Shown piece by piece: positions 1 through 12,400 of a stretch of DNA of 64,000 nucleotides. A program made the translations under genes and the position numbers. Positions within the stretch are counted from its first letter, which is position 1. Each line of letters starts with the position of its first letter. The notes below the pieces were generated by a model, which did not search any database, was not told where the DNA came from, and was given only the letters and a program-made list of their open reading frames with translations. Source of the stretch: Aplectana chamaeleonis (Eukaryota > Nematoda > Chromadorea > Rhabditida > Cosmocercidae); the NCBI GenBank assembly GCA_029168955.1, contig JAPDOI010000193.1:1178001-1242000 (forward strand), given 5' to 3'.

Positions 1-59
1 AAGAAGGAAAGTGACCCAACACTCATTCAAGTCATTTTCAAGTTAGGGTGGGAGTCACT

Positions 60-1030
60 GCCGGTCTTTCGCTGTTTGGTGAAGGTTGCTTTCGGAATCT
101 CCATAAAATTCTCTATCGAATAGCGTTTTCAGTTTCAAAAACTACGTTTCCCTTCTACCAGCCGATTTCAGTTCATAGAGAGCATTTTTTTTTCGCCTGA
201 AATTATCGGTTTTTCGTCCATAACCTTTTTATGCTTGGAGATAGACCTTTGGTGACGGTTGTTTTTGGAACCTAGATGGAATTCTGCGTCGACTGGTGTT
301 TCCAGTTTGGAAAAATATTTTCTCGATCATTCAGCCTAACTCATTTTACGAAACACTGGTTTTTCGTCTGTAACTCTTCAACCGTTGAAGAAAGGGTTTT
401 GGTGAGGGTTGTTTTTGAAATCCACGTAAAATTCTGCGTCGAATGATATATAGGGTTCCTAACTTTGCTGGCTCCATAAGCCAGCCAGATCGGTGGAGCC
501 GAGCTCCATAGTTATCTCCATAGGGTGCTCTCGCCTCTATGGTGTAAGTAGGAGAAGCAGGCTTCTCCTGGAGCCTACAACGGGGCTCGGCTCCACCGAA
601 CTGGCTGACCTATGGGGCAAGCAAAGTTAGGAACCCGATATATCATTCGACGCAGAATTTTACGTGGATTTCAAAAACAACCTTCACCAAAACCCTATCT
701 TCAACGGGGAAAAAGTTATAGGAAAAAAAAAACGGTTTTTCGTAAAATGAATCAGGCTGAAGGATCGAGAAAATATTTTTCCAAACTTGAAACACTAGTC
801 GACGCAGAATTCCATCGAGATTCCGAGAACAACCTTCACCATGGGGGCTATCTTCAAGCACAAAAAAAGTTATGGACGAAAAACCGATAATTTCAGGCGA
901 AAAAAATGCACTTTATAAACTGAAATGGGCTGGTAGGAGGGGAACGTACTTTTTGAAACTGAAAACGCTATTCTATGCAGAATTTTATGGGGATTCCGAA
1001 AACAATCTTCACCAAAGGAATATCTTTTAG
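60..1030. repeat. About 1-kb imperfect palindrome (foldback element)
   Basis: The left arm (about 60-480) reads as the reverse complement of the right arm (about 590-1030), with the centre near 545. Both sides share blocks such as ATTCTGCGTCGAATGAT, CCTAACTTTGCT and GGCTCGGCTCCACCGA. Each arm is built from diverged subunits of roughly 130-170 bp containing TTGGTGA(A/G)GGTTGTTTT, AATTCTGCGTCGA and CGGTTTTTCGTC, so it is a palindrome made of tandem subrepeats. Further partial subunits continue to about 1290. No transposase is visible. The apparent ORFs at 612-890 and 643-861 are products of the repeat. A shortened direct copy of the left arm occurs at 63337-63600. Confidence 0.85.
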
Positions 1031-1290
1031 GGTAAAAAAGTTATGGACGAAAATCTGATTGCTTTTGGTGAAAGAAACGTTATTTCATAAATTGAAATCG
1101 GCTGAGAAACGGGAAACGCATTTTTCTCTACATAAAAACATTATTCGACGCGAAATTCCATGGAGACTTTGGAAACAGCTCCGTTTAAAGATTCGTTTGA
1201 AAGGGCAAAATTTCATGAGCGAAGAACGGGTAGTTTTTTGAAAATCGCTTGGAAAAATTTTCCGAAAAATTTTGACTCCAAGACAGCTCA

Positions 1291-1749
1291 CAGGAAATTT
1301 TTAATGACCTAGGCAGATCGTTTCATTAAGAATAGGGAATTTGGAAAGGAGGTCATCTAAAGAAAAAGTATTTCAAAATAATGATTAAAAAGAAAAATAT
1401 ACTGAATGCAAGAAAAAGAGGTTTGAGAAAACGTCAAATTTTGGAGTTGCAAGTCTATAGGGAACCTCCACCATTCCCCACTCAGTTATCCTATACAACC
1501 TTCACCTCTCGGACCGCTGTCTCCACTCCAAAGAACCTCTGGTTAGGACCCCTCAAAAATTGTGAGTCTGAACAGCGAAAATTGCGTGGGCGGGTTGTCC
1601 CGGGCTTGCTTTTTCCTTTCATTCGCAGCATTCACACTGGAGCAGACTGCAGTGTAGGGCTAAACCTATAATAAATGGAAGAAGTTGGGGTTTGACTAGA
1701 ATCCAGCGCACGTATCATCCTTATTGGGAAAAGCTTGTCGGTGGAGGTT
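1291..1749. other. Unassigned sequence between repeats
   Basis: No recognisable exon or repeat. A 96-codon plus-strand ORF (1381-1671) shows no domain, and its second half has no obvious coding character. I see nothing that can be supported here. Confidence 0.4.
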
Positions 1750-2860
1750 ACCAATTTTTTCTTCTTACAAGGGAACCACAATAAGCCATAGTGACCATTC
1801 CAAATGAAATGTACTTTTCTAGAACCACTTTTGGACGAAAAGTCCAAAAATGACCATCGCAGCTGCCTAGACCCACTCTGAAAAAAGTTATAGACATTTT
1901 TTCTCTGATTTTCGTACTTATTGTACCCTCCAAAAAGCGCATTATTTTTACGAAAATCCGGAAACGGACCTCATAATCGTGTTCAGCGCCCAAATCTACC
2001 ACACTAACCAAAGTTAGGTTGAAGGAGCATTTTCCAAACTTTGAACAGACTAACAGCGTTTTGGACTTGTACGGATTTTCGGTTGGGCGTTTATTTATAC
2101 CAATTAGAGGGCTCTCGAAGCGTTTTAAAAAAATATTCCAGATTTGACTAAAAATTCGCTCTGGAGGGTTATTTGGGGTGCTGATCACGAATCTGAGGTT
2201 CATTGATCGATTTTCCAAAGTTTTCGACTGTATTCGTTCACAGATTCCCATCGGGGGAGAATTTGATGGCAAATCACAACTTTTAACAATTTCCGGAGTG
2301 CTTCTATGAAATATGCTCAAGTTATTTCCCTAGAGGTTATTTGGAGTGCTGAACACGAATCTGATGTCGGTTTATCGATTTTTGGCAGCTTACGGTAGAT
2401 TACGGTAGGTATACGGTAGTTTGGTCAAAGTCTCAGATTTCTCTCAAAGTTTCCATGTGGGGGTTATTTGGGGTGCTGAATACGAATTTGATGTCCATTT
2501 ATCGATTATCGGAATATTGAGGTAGGTTTTGCCTCCTAAATGGCATTTTACCTACCGTGACCTACAGTAAACCTTGAAATTGGGGCAAACAAACCCCAGA
2601 TTCGTGTTCAGCACCCCAAATTACCCCTACATACATGTTTTTAGCAAAATCAGGAAAAAAATTTAAAAACACCCTAAAAATTCCTTAGGGGGTACCCTTA
2701 CCTTGCCGCGAAGCTTTAAAAAAACGCTCATAACTTTTTTCAGAGTGGGTCTAGGCAGCTGCGATGGGCATTTTCGGACTTTTTGTCCGAAAATGGTTCT
2801 AGAAAAGTACATTTCATTTGGAATGGTCACTATGACTTATTGTGGTTCCCTTGTTAGAGC
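1750..2860. repeat. Palindromic repeat of family R
   Basis: The terminal arms 1750-1895 and 2725-2855 are inverted copies; both contain the reverse-complement pair around CAGCTGCCTAGACCCACTCTG. The interior holds the signature of this dispersed family: GGGGTGCTGA(A/T)CACGAATCTGA next to ATTACGGTAG(A/G)TTACGGTAG-like blocks, repeated several times in both orientations. Other members lie at 12806-13963, about 36660-37060 and 40430-40790. It is non-coding: the 190-codon minus ORF over 1748-2320 crosses arm and interior and has no domain. It probably lies in the transporter gene, whose upstream exons are missing. Confidence 0.75.
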
Positions 2861-3110
2861 AGGGTTGAGCAGGCCGTTGCGACCGTTGACAAAAAATTTA
2901 CGACCCCCTTGGTGAACAAAATTTTTAAGAACTCCCCCCCCTGGAATGAAGAAACGGCTACCTTTCAGAGTGGTTTGGAGATAAGTCCCATTTTATCCAA
3001 AAAAATTACGAACCCCCCTTCCTCAAAATTTTCATTTTTTTTTTTCGAAAAATTTCCGAAATCTACGACCCCCCGTTGCGACTGGTCGCAAGCCTGCCCA
3101 ACCCCGTATT
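2861..3110. repeat. Fragment of a dispersed C-rich repeat
   Basis: Homopolymer-rich sequence with runs of C and T ends in a block (GTTGCGACTGGTCGCAAGCCTGCCC) whose inverse occurs at about 6150-6240 (GGGCAGGCTTGCGACCGGTCGCAAC). Similar pieces with 'cgacccccc' motifs occur near 19840-20045, 21000-21150 and 35340-35560. It has no coding content. Confidence 0.5.
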
Positions 3111-3356
3111 AGAGGGTGTGGTCGACGTTCTATTCACTTTTTCTCGCTTATTTGTGCGATTTGGAATTTCGCGCTGAACAAAGCTGCTATACACTGTGCC
3201 CGTATTATAATATCGACCCCCCTAGAGTTCCCCCTGAAGTTGAACTGCGCCTTGAATATAAACACCAGCAATCAGTGTTTTACATTAAAGTCGCATTTGG
3301 GAAACATCGTGTCTTGAGAGGGCCTATAGTGCAACCGAGCAACCTGAGAACTTCAG

Positions 3357-3465
3357 GTGATATTCAAATGTTGTAAACTTGTGCCTGTTTTAATCGGAGG
3401 AGTAATTATACAAGGAAAGCGATACGGATGCCTCGATTTGTGTGCGGCCGTGCTTATGAGTATAG
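3357..3465 (+). CDS. SLC35B3 (pst-2): Transporter exon: VIFKCCKLVPVLIGG segment
   Basis: Acceptor AACTTCAG precedes 3357; donor G|GTGAGC follows 3465. The exon starts in phase 0 (GTG ATA TTC AAA) and ends with one base of a glycine codon that is completed at 5465. It encodes the conserved KCCKLVPV core and the IIQGKRYG loop that follows. Confidence 0.88.
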
Positions 3466-6400
3466 GTGAGCATATTTAACCTTCGCGTGAAAAACATCAG
3501 CACTGTGGGTCAGAGTAAAGCTTGTTTGAGCCTTCCCTTGTGGGTGGTGAGTAGGTTCGTTAAAATTTAATATAAAAATAATTATTCCGGATGGGAGTCG
3601 TTAGATTCGGCTCAAATACGCGATGTAGATGGTAAAAATCACCGGTTATCTGGTTCTTCAAGGGGGAAGGTTTGTGGCTCCGCTATACAACGGCCCGCTT
3701 GACCCTTTTGCAAGCTCCAGGTTTTCAGGCGATCATTGGCATCATGGCCGTTACCGGATAATTTTTGTGAAAGATATGTCAGGCGCTCATAGTCACTTGG
3801 CCACTCCTCGCAGGTGAATCTGGACTCCATAGTCCTGCACCCTCGCGAAAACGACTTCCGCTTTGAATGGAGCAGGTTTCTAGAGCTTCATAAACGCTAT
3901 TATACTTGGCGTTTGCTAACCGTGCCTCTTCTCATGTAAAGCCAAGTTCCAATTCACAGGAAACAGAACGTTTCAAGACGGCCCAGTAAAGGCGTCGGCA
4001 TAGTGGAAAGTCTGCGAGCGAGCGAGCGAATGTGGGCGTGGCCTTGAAAATTCTGCGGCGGAGTCGCAAGCATCCCCGCAGAGTGTGATTTGGATTAGAG
4101 CGCGAATGTTGATCGACTGGAGCGCGGAAGTCAATCATCTATTTTCGTCTCGTTATTTCGCAGGATGGGCCGCAGCTGCCTGAAATTAGTCTAATACAAT
4201 ACCAGGGGTGTGTTTCAAGAAGGTTACCTTGGGCGGAAAATTTGTGCGAAAATCAAACGCAAGACAATGAAATGAGATCTGATGAACAATTAAGCTCCAC
4301 TGAGATGCCTGCTAACGGGATATTTAACAAATGATAGACTGAAATTTATCTATATCCAATTCATGAGGCCTCATATACCATCATTAATTACTGTGGTTGG
4401 TATAAAATCCTGGAACGCACCCCAGAAAAGAAACTGAAGCTGAAATTAGGTGCAAAACTAGTTGGGGGGGCACTCAGGATTCACCCATAGAAATGAAAAG
4501 ATTAATCCATGAAAATGAAAAATTCTTTCGTTATTAGATATTTGATAGCCTTTGATGTAGAGTTGGAAGCTCGATCTTTTTTATTGTCGGTAAGCTTTCG
4601 GCTCATAAAGCCGTCGTCAGACCTTAAACATTTCTTTACAAAACGTGGTTGGCAAACAAACACAATACAATGACAATACGAACCAGGGTTCCCTTCGCGT
4701 TTGGTAGTGGTTGGCTGCAAAACTCCAAGGGCGCTAAAGGAGATGCTGATGTACCACGTTTTGTAAAGAAATGTTTAAGGTCTGACGACGGCTTTATGAG
4801 CCGAAAGCATACCGACAATAAAAAAAGATCGAGCTTCCATGTCTACATCAAAGAATATCAAATAATGAAGCTCAGAGACAGCTCAATTCTTCAATATTTG
4901 ATAGCGTTATCATTCGTAATTTCCTAAAAAAATTCATGAATTTAGACGTGAGTGCCAACCCCCAAAATAGTTTAGCACTCTGAAAATATAGCAGAAAGAA
5001 GGAATGAGAACAAAGGAGAGAGAAAGGGGTCGAAATCGTGGACATTTGAATAGAGGATGGTAATGGAGCACAAGTATTAGCAGTGGAGCGCGAAACTTGG
5101 CAGCAACTCGCAAAATCGCTCGAAAATCACAATCGTCTCGCAATTTCGCAGCGAGCTTCGCCGCGAAATTGCGATTTCCGCGACGGGCAAGACACTCTGC
5201 GCACCCCCCTCCGTCGCAGCCTATGCGGTGCGGTCGCGTGCGCGGTCGAACTGCGTAGTGCTCCCCACCCTTCATCATTTCTCGCAAACTCGCTCGCTCG
5301 CAGATTTTCCACTCTGCCGACGCCTTAAGGCTCTTACGACCGAAGCTGCGTTAGTTGGCTTGTCGTTTTCGCCTATGGATTACCGGTGCTGCAAAGGCGT
5401 TTGGTACTGAGGAGCAAAAATCAATTCTATGACGTTGAAGAACACACTTTATGGACTGTTTCAGGGCTCATTATGTTTACGTTGGCTGACAGTCATGTAT
5501 CACCGAATTTCGATTCACGAGGATACATTATGATCTCTGGTGCTCTTTTAGCGGACGCCGTGATTGGTAACATACAGGAGAAAAATATGAAGAAATATGG
5601 TGGATCTAGCAATGAAATGGTCAGCCTTTTCGAGTTTTTAATCAAAAGTGCTCGACTAATAACAATGTTTAGGTACTATACTGCTATTCTATTGGATCAG
5701 GGTATCTATTGGTACTCACTTTCCTTTCTGGAGAATTCGAAAGCGCCTTCCGATTCTACTTGAATGTAAATTTTGAAGCACTGTTGTGAAAAAAATATTA
5801 CAACTAGATTTTTTTTCAGAATCCTTGGAAGACTTATGGTTATACCCTGGTCTTTGGTTTGTTGGGATACCTCGGTGTGAATGTAGTTCTTACCCTGATC
5901 AAGGTATGTTGTTGAGAGAAGCCCATCTACTAAGTTGAGAGGGCGTATCGCAGTTTGTCGTGTCTGTGGCGGGTGGATCGTTAGCAAGCTGTAGTGCTGC
6001 TGACCCCCCGCCTAAGCGTTGATGTGCTCACTGAGGTTGAGAGAAGGGGCGATGCGTCCGCTTGATCGTTGGACACTGAAAGTGATTTCTGTAGAGTCAT
6101 TAGTGTTCAATTCACTTTGAGGCGCTTCTCTGTCGACATTACTACAAGCGCAGACCCAGGCTTGGGCAGGCTTGCGACCGGTCGCAACGGGGAGTCGTAA
6201 AAGTTTTTCGAAAAAAAACCAAAATTCCGGGAGGGGGGTCATAAAATAATATGATATAAATATGAATAATATGTCCCGCTAATCTACAATGAAGCACGCG
6301 AAATGAAAATAATTTCATAAAAATGCATTAGAATAGTGTCGATGTAGTTAGATATATAGTGGAGTCCACCAAGAGTGTCTCATTTAATTATCAATAAGAA

Positions 6401-9400
6401 GCGCTCGGCTGGGGATCAATGTGCAAGAATCCCATACCAGCACGCTCGATACCGATTGAGCGAGAGCGGTTGTGCTGCAACGAGTTTCATGTTCTTTGGT
6501 CTCCAATCGACCGCTTTTTATTGATAAGTAAATGAGACACTCTTGGTTGACTCCACTATAAATGTGTTATTCAATGCACATTCTACGAGTTACTTATTAA
6601 AACATATTCACTTTTATTCCCCGTCTAACAATCGTTTGTAGAGAGAGTTAGACCGGCATGTACACTCTCATCTCGCACTTCTCTGTGCTGAGAAAAATCG
6701 GTCCCAACGGAAGAAAACTTTAGGAAAATGAAATGGAAATTTTCGAATTCTGAAAAAAAAAAGATCTGGAATCTACATCAAATTCTCTTTGGTTTGGTAT
6801 CTTGAGGCCCGCATAACTCGCTATCTTCGTAGAGTTATTTCTTATTAAAACAACTCCCCGTTGCCACCGGCTTTGAGCCCCAGTTGCGATCCGGGCTCAC
6901 GGTCGCAACGGTAATTTTTTTTTGGAAGGCTTTCATCAGAATTCTTTTTGGAACAATTCTGATTGCATGAGAGTCTTGTGTTATTAAGACTACTAACTTC
7001 CAATGAGCGTCGTCGCTTCACCTAATTTTGAAAACCCCTACAATTAGTACTAAGCCCCCTAAGCGAAGAAGGCGCTCTAATGCGTGCTCGTCGCGACCGC
7101 TCGCGCCATGTTTTGGAGAGAAATTTAAGATTTTGAAAGCAAGTTTTCAGTTCTCCCGGGTTTTTCTCGGTTCTCAACCTTTTTTGGGGTTCTTAGCCTG
7201 AAGTTTTATCTCTGAATCTTTAAATATTGCCTTGACAAATATTTAGACCAGTTTCATCGTTTCCATTTCTGTGTATGAGGTTTTCTCGCGTTTTTTAGGT
7301 CAAATCATTTTTTTAATATTTCGAGACACTTTGTTGGAATTTTCAACTATTAATTTTTCGGAAAAAATGACACATCTTTGCGTCCTGAGGGGCGTCGAAT
7401 TTCGAAGAAGTTGCTTCCGAGACGACAGGCCTTACTGTGTTTTTTTTTTGCAGCTCAATTATTGAACATGATTTCTTGCGCTGTGTATTGCATCGGGACC
7501 ATTTCTCCATCCCAGGGGGGAGGGGTTCGTGAAAATCTTGGTCTTCTTTTCACCTTTGCAGCCGCAGAGGTGTTTTTGTCATAGGTGCAAGAAACGGGCG
7601 ACCGAAAATGGATTCAACTACAAATCCATTGTCGTTAGTGTGGTGGGCCTCTTCGGACAATCGAATAGGTGTGCTGTAGTGTGGCCAGGGTTACCACAAT
7701 CCGGGCTTTCGTCAGGCTTACTGCAATCGATCTTATGCAAGTATGACATCAGCATATGGGAATCACCGCAGCCAAACGAGGCAAGGGAACATCTAGCCCG
7801 CCTACCGAGTTCCATCTCAGTGTTGCTGACTTCAGGTGGTGCGATCCCCCATATGGGGTTGACAGCCACCTTACTCAAGTGATCCCTAACGAGTCGGGTG
7901 TGCTCCGCCCGTAAAAGACGAAGACGATCCAATTGGGAGTATGTCCATCTTTGTATATTGGCTCTAAAGAGCATCCGCAAAAGGCCTTCTGATATCTCTT
8001 TTCTCACAAGATTCATAATCCTTCTTAATGGGTGATCAGGCTGCTTGACGATATTAATATCAGTTACTGCGCTTGGAGTTGACAGTGCTCCTTAACAGGC
8101 AGAATTCGGGCTTCAGCATGAAGATGTTCCACTGGGGTGCTTTTAGCACACCCTGTGGCACTCCGAAGAGCAGCATTTTGGACTCGCTGCATCTTTGTCC
8201 ACGATGAATCCGATATTATGTGTTGCCATACCGGTGCTGCATACTTTAACGCCGGCTGCAAGATTGCCTTTTACGTGGTCAGGATCGTCTCCTTACTGCT
8301 TCCCCACGATGTACCGCCCAGGGCTCGTAAGACGTTGAGCTTAGCTCTAACTGTAGCCTGTTTGTGCTTAGTGTTTTAATGGAACTTCAGGGAAGATCCA
8401 ATCCTAGGCCGAACAGTTTCGGGAAATGTGCAGCAGGCAAACGAGTTCACAAATGGGGTTCCCAGATCACAACGGGGTGAGCACAGCGTTCCTTAGGGTC
8501 AGTGGAGAAAACTGGTACAGATGATTTAGCGGCAGAGACAGTGAGCATCATATCATCGAGAAAGCTCTTCAAGACGATGAGGTAGCTATTGATCTTGCGT
8601 GCAGCTATATTAATGTCTGTCTCGGCACAAGATGGTGATGTCATTCGCATACGCAACGACTTTGATGTCACTTGGAGGAACGGGCAAATCTCCCAGGTAA
8701 AGACTGAACAGAGCAGGCGATATGACTCCTCCTTGGGGAACACCGGCAGCGATCGGGATGCTATTAGAGACATGTCCCTGAAACAGCACTTTTGCTCGGC
8801 GCCCTTTGATGAGTGCTGTAATCCATCGCTTCTGCCAAGGCGGGATGGTGGACCTCAATAGCTTCTCAGGCAGTATGCCCAAGTTGACAGTGTCAAACGC
8901 CTTCTTGAGCTCCAGGGCTACTCCAACAGTGCGTTGAGGCTTGGTGGCGTTGAAGCCATGCAAAACATAGCTCACAATCTCCAACAGCACCGTGGTGGTA
9001 GACTGTAGTTTGCGGAATCCATGCTGGTGCTGCTGATTGTTATTATGCTCGGCCAGCTCCTTGACGACCAGTTTCTTAGCGACCTTTGCGATTGGTGATA
9101 ACAGACTTATTGGCCTGTATCCCTTAGCCGTTTATGACGATTTACCTGGCTTGGGCAACGGAACGACGCTTACCATTTTCCAGTCTTGGGGTACGATGCA
9201 CATGCGAAAGGATGTGTTGATGACGTCAGCCAGGATTGGCATAATCTCAGTCGGCAGTTTCTTCAAGACCGCTGGACTAATGCAATCCGGCCCTACAGCC
9301 TTCGAGTTGCGCATCTCTTTAATCACCTTTTCAATCTGCGCGGGCGTCACAGCTTCTGCTTCACTCATGAGCGGCAACATACAGAGCTTTCTTACAGTCA

Positions 9401-12400
9401 CTCGATTCTGTTTCCCTCTCTTAGCCTGAGTTATGGAAAAATTCTTTCCGAGAGCAGTTGCAGCCTTCTTTCCTGATTTGAAAACTCCATTCTCAAACTC
9501 GATCGTGGAATAGTTGGTGGAGGTGCTCTTGCCCGAGATCTTTTTTGGAACTTTCCAAGTTGACGCTCCATCACTCTTGAAATTCATCTTCTCCATGAAT
9601 TTCTCCCAACACTCCTTCTTGTGCTTTGCCACATCTCGCTTAATCTCGCTATCCAGCTCAGCAATGGTCGGATCCAAATGATCTGCGACTCTCTCTGCAT
9701 CCATTGTCCTTATCATCTCCAAAATTTCCCTGGTGACATTGGGAAAGAAGGTCTTAACTCGGCCCTCCGGAATGGTTGCTTTCATGGCCTTGCGAATCGC
9801 GTCGTCCAAGTGACGTTCTTTCTGGTGCACGTTTCCATTCCATGGGTAGTCAGCCACATGGCGAAGTGCTACCTCCCTGAACAAGCGCCAGTCTGCAAGG
9901 CAAAGATTAAGATAACACCTTTGACGGATATCTGAATAAGGAGCAAGAGAATTAGAGAGATTGACATGGACAAAGACGGGGATATGATCACTGGACAGAG
10001 TTGTAGCGGTCGACCAAGAGCAGGCGCTGGAGATATTAGATGATACAACAGAAATGTCTGGACTAGAGGATCGGCCGTTGGCCGGGAGACGAGTGGGCTG
10101 ATCAACGTTAAGGATGAAGCTCCTTCACGACCATTTTCTCAGCGGCTTTGGTGATTGGTGATAAAAGACATTGGCCTGTATCTCTTCGCTGTGAATGGCG
10201 ATTTACCAAACTTGGGAGCGGAATGACGCTTGCCATTTTCCAATCTTGGGGTACGATGCACGTGCGAAAGGATGTGTTGATGACGTCAGCCAGGATTGGC
10301 ATAATCTCACTTGGCAGTTTCTTCAATACCGCTGGACTAATGCCATCCGGCCTTAAAGCCTTCGAGTTGCGCATCTCTTTGAACACCTTTTCAATCTGCG
10401 CGGGAGTCACAGCTTCTGTTTCATCCATGAGTGGCCACTTGCATAGCTCTCTTACAGTCGCTCGGTTCTGCTACCCTCTCTTAGCCTGAGTTATGAAATA
10501 ATTCTTTCCGAGAGCAGTTGCAGCCTCCTTTCCCGATTTGAAAACTCCATTCTCGAACTCGATCCTGGAATAGTTGGTGGAGGTGCTCTCGCCTGAGATC
10601 TTCTTTAGAACTCTCCAAGTTGTTGCTCCGTCACTCTTGAAATTCATCTTCTCGGTTAATTTCTCCCAACACTCCTTCCTGTGCTTGTCCAGATCTCGCT
10701 TAATCTCGCTATCTAGCTCAGCAATGGTCGGATCTGACATTGGGAAAAAGGGTCTTAACTCAGCCCTCCGGAATGGCTGCTTTCATGACCTTGCGAATCA
10801 CGTCGGTCAGGTGACGTTCTTTCTGGTGCACGTTTCCATTCCATGGGTAGTCAGCCACATGGCGAAGTGCCACCTCCCTAAACAAGCGCTAGTCTGCAAG
10901 GCAAAGATCAAGATAAGACCTTTGACGGAGACCTGAATAAGGAGCAAGAGACTCAGAGAGATCGATATGGACAAAAACGGGGATGTGATCACTGGACAGA
11001 GGTGTAGCGGTCGACCTAGAGCAGGCGCTAGAGAGATAAGAAGTTGCAAGAGAGATGTCTGGACTAGAGGAGCGGCCGTTGGCCGGGAGACGAGTGGGCT
11101 GATCTACGTTAAGGATGACCAGATCGCACTCCTCCGCCCATTCTTCGACGTCTTTTCCTCTAGCGTCAGTGTCAAGCGACGAGCAGAATTTATGAGCATT
11201 AAAATCGCCTGCGAAGACAGGAGAGGGTGAAAGGGAGCAGTCGTACAGCTGCTTGAGTGAGTAGGGTCGTAAGATTGGGGACAGGACGTGGTAGGAGAGA
11301 TATAGATATTAAAAAGAGATATAGGTGTTTCAAGAGGGAGATGGATAGGTAGGGTGTTTGGTATGCCCTTGGGGGTGTTTGGTATGCGATGAGAGGGTAT
11401 ATTTGATAACACGAAAGTAGAAACTCCTCCGCCGAGAGGTGACCTTGGAGCATGATTAGCAGTATAGTCAGGAATGTTAGGGTGTCGAGCGGTAGCGGAA
11501 GGAGACAGCTTGGTTTCCTGAGCCATAATGACATCAGGATGATGAGTGCGTGCGAAAAGAGAGAGTTCAGTTAACTTGGCTCGAAGGCCGTTGAGGTTGA
11601 TATGTACAATAGAGAGGGGGCGGTTGGAGAATGAGGAATCAGAGTTGTTGGGGGCAGAGCACAGAACACAACGGAAGGAAGGATCGTGATGCCTCTCAGA
11701 ACTGACAAGGGACACCTTCGAACATAAAATGGAGTTTTGAAAAACGGTCTTTTGAGGGTTGTAGAGGAGTTAAAAAGAAACAATTTGAGATTTTAAAATT
11801 TCACTCAGTCCTCACGGGTAGATCAAAAACGATCAAAAAAGGAAAGAAACCAGAACGTTGGATTGGGAGGACGTAGCACAAATGTGAGCTATACTATGGC
11901 CTTGAAATCATCTGAAAAGGTTCTCCTAGAAGTTTGAAGATGAAATCTAGCTAGGTTCTCGAGTTATGACTTATTCATTGATCCCCTGAACAATGCTCGT
12001 TGCACTCAAACCACGGATCACTGCAATGTGATAGTCGGGGTGAGCTAACAGCACACCGTGGCTCAGTCGGTTAGGCGTTGGATTACGAAGCAATTGAAAG
12101 AAGGTTCGAATACTGTGGGTGCATTATGGCTGGTAGTAATGACATTTCTATGTGTTCAGCTTACTTGTTTTGAGTTTCAACAATGTCTCTTATTTTTTAT
12201 ACCTCTTTTCTTATATCGCAGAGGTAACGTGATATAAACGGAAAACGGTTCACATCAATGTTAGAAACTATAGAAATTCCGAGGTTTCGACAATTGCTAG
12301 AATATCAAGAATACCCTTACCCTTCCCCCCACATATGTTACAGAAAAACCGTCCTTAATTCGGAGAAACACTTTAGGGGACTTATTTTGATATATGACAC

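Noticed and set aside
12051..12124. Functional tRNA-Arg(ACG)
   Set aside because: The anticodon stem does not pair and the acceptor stem is imperfect. Only the pol III boxes remain.
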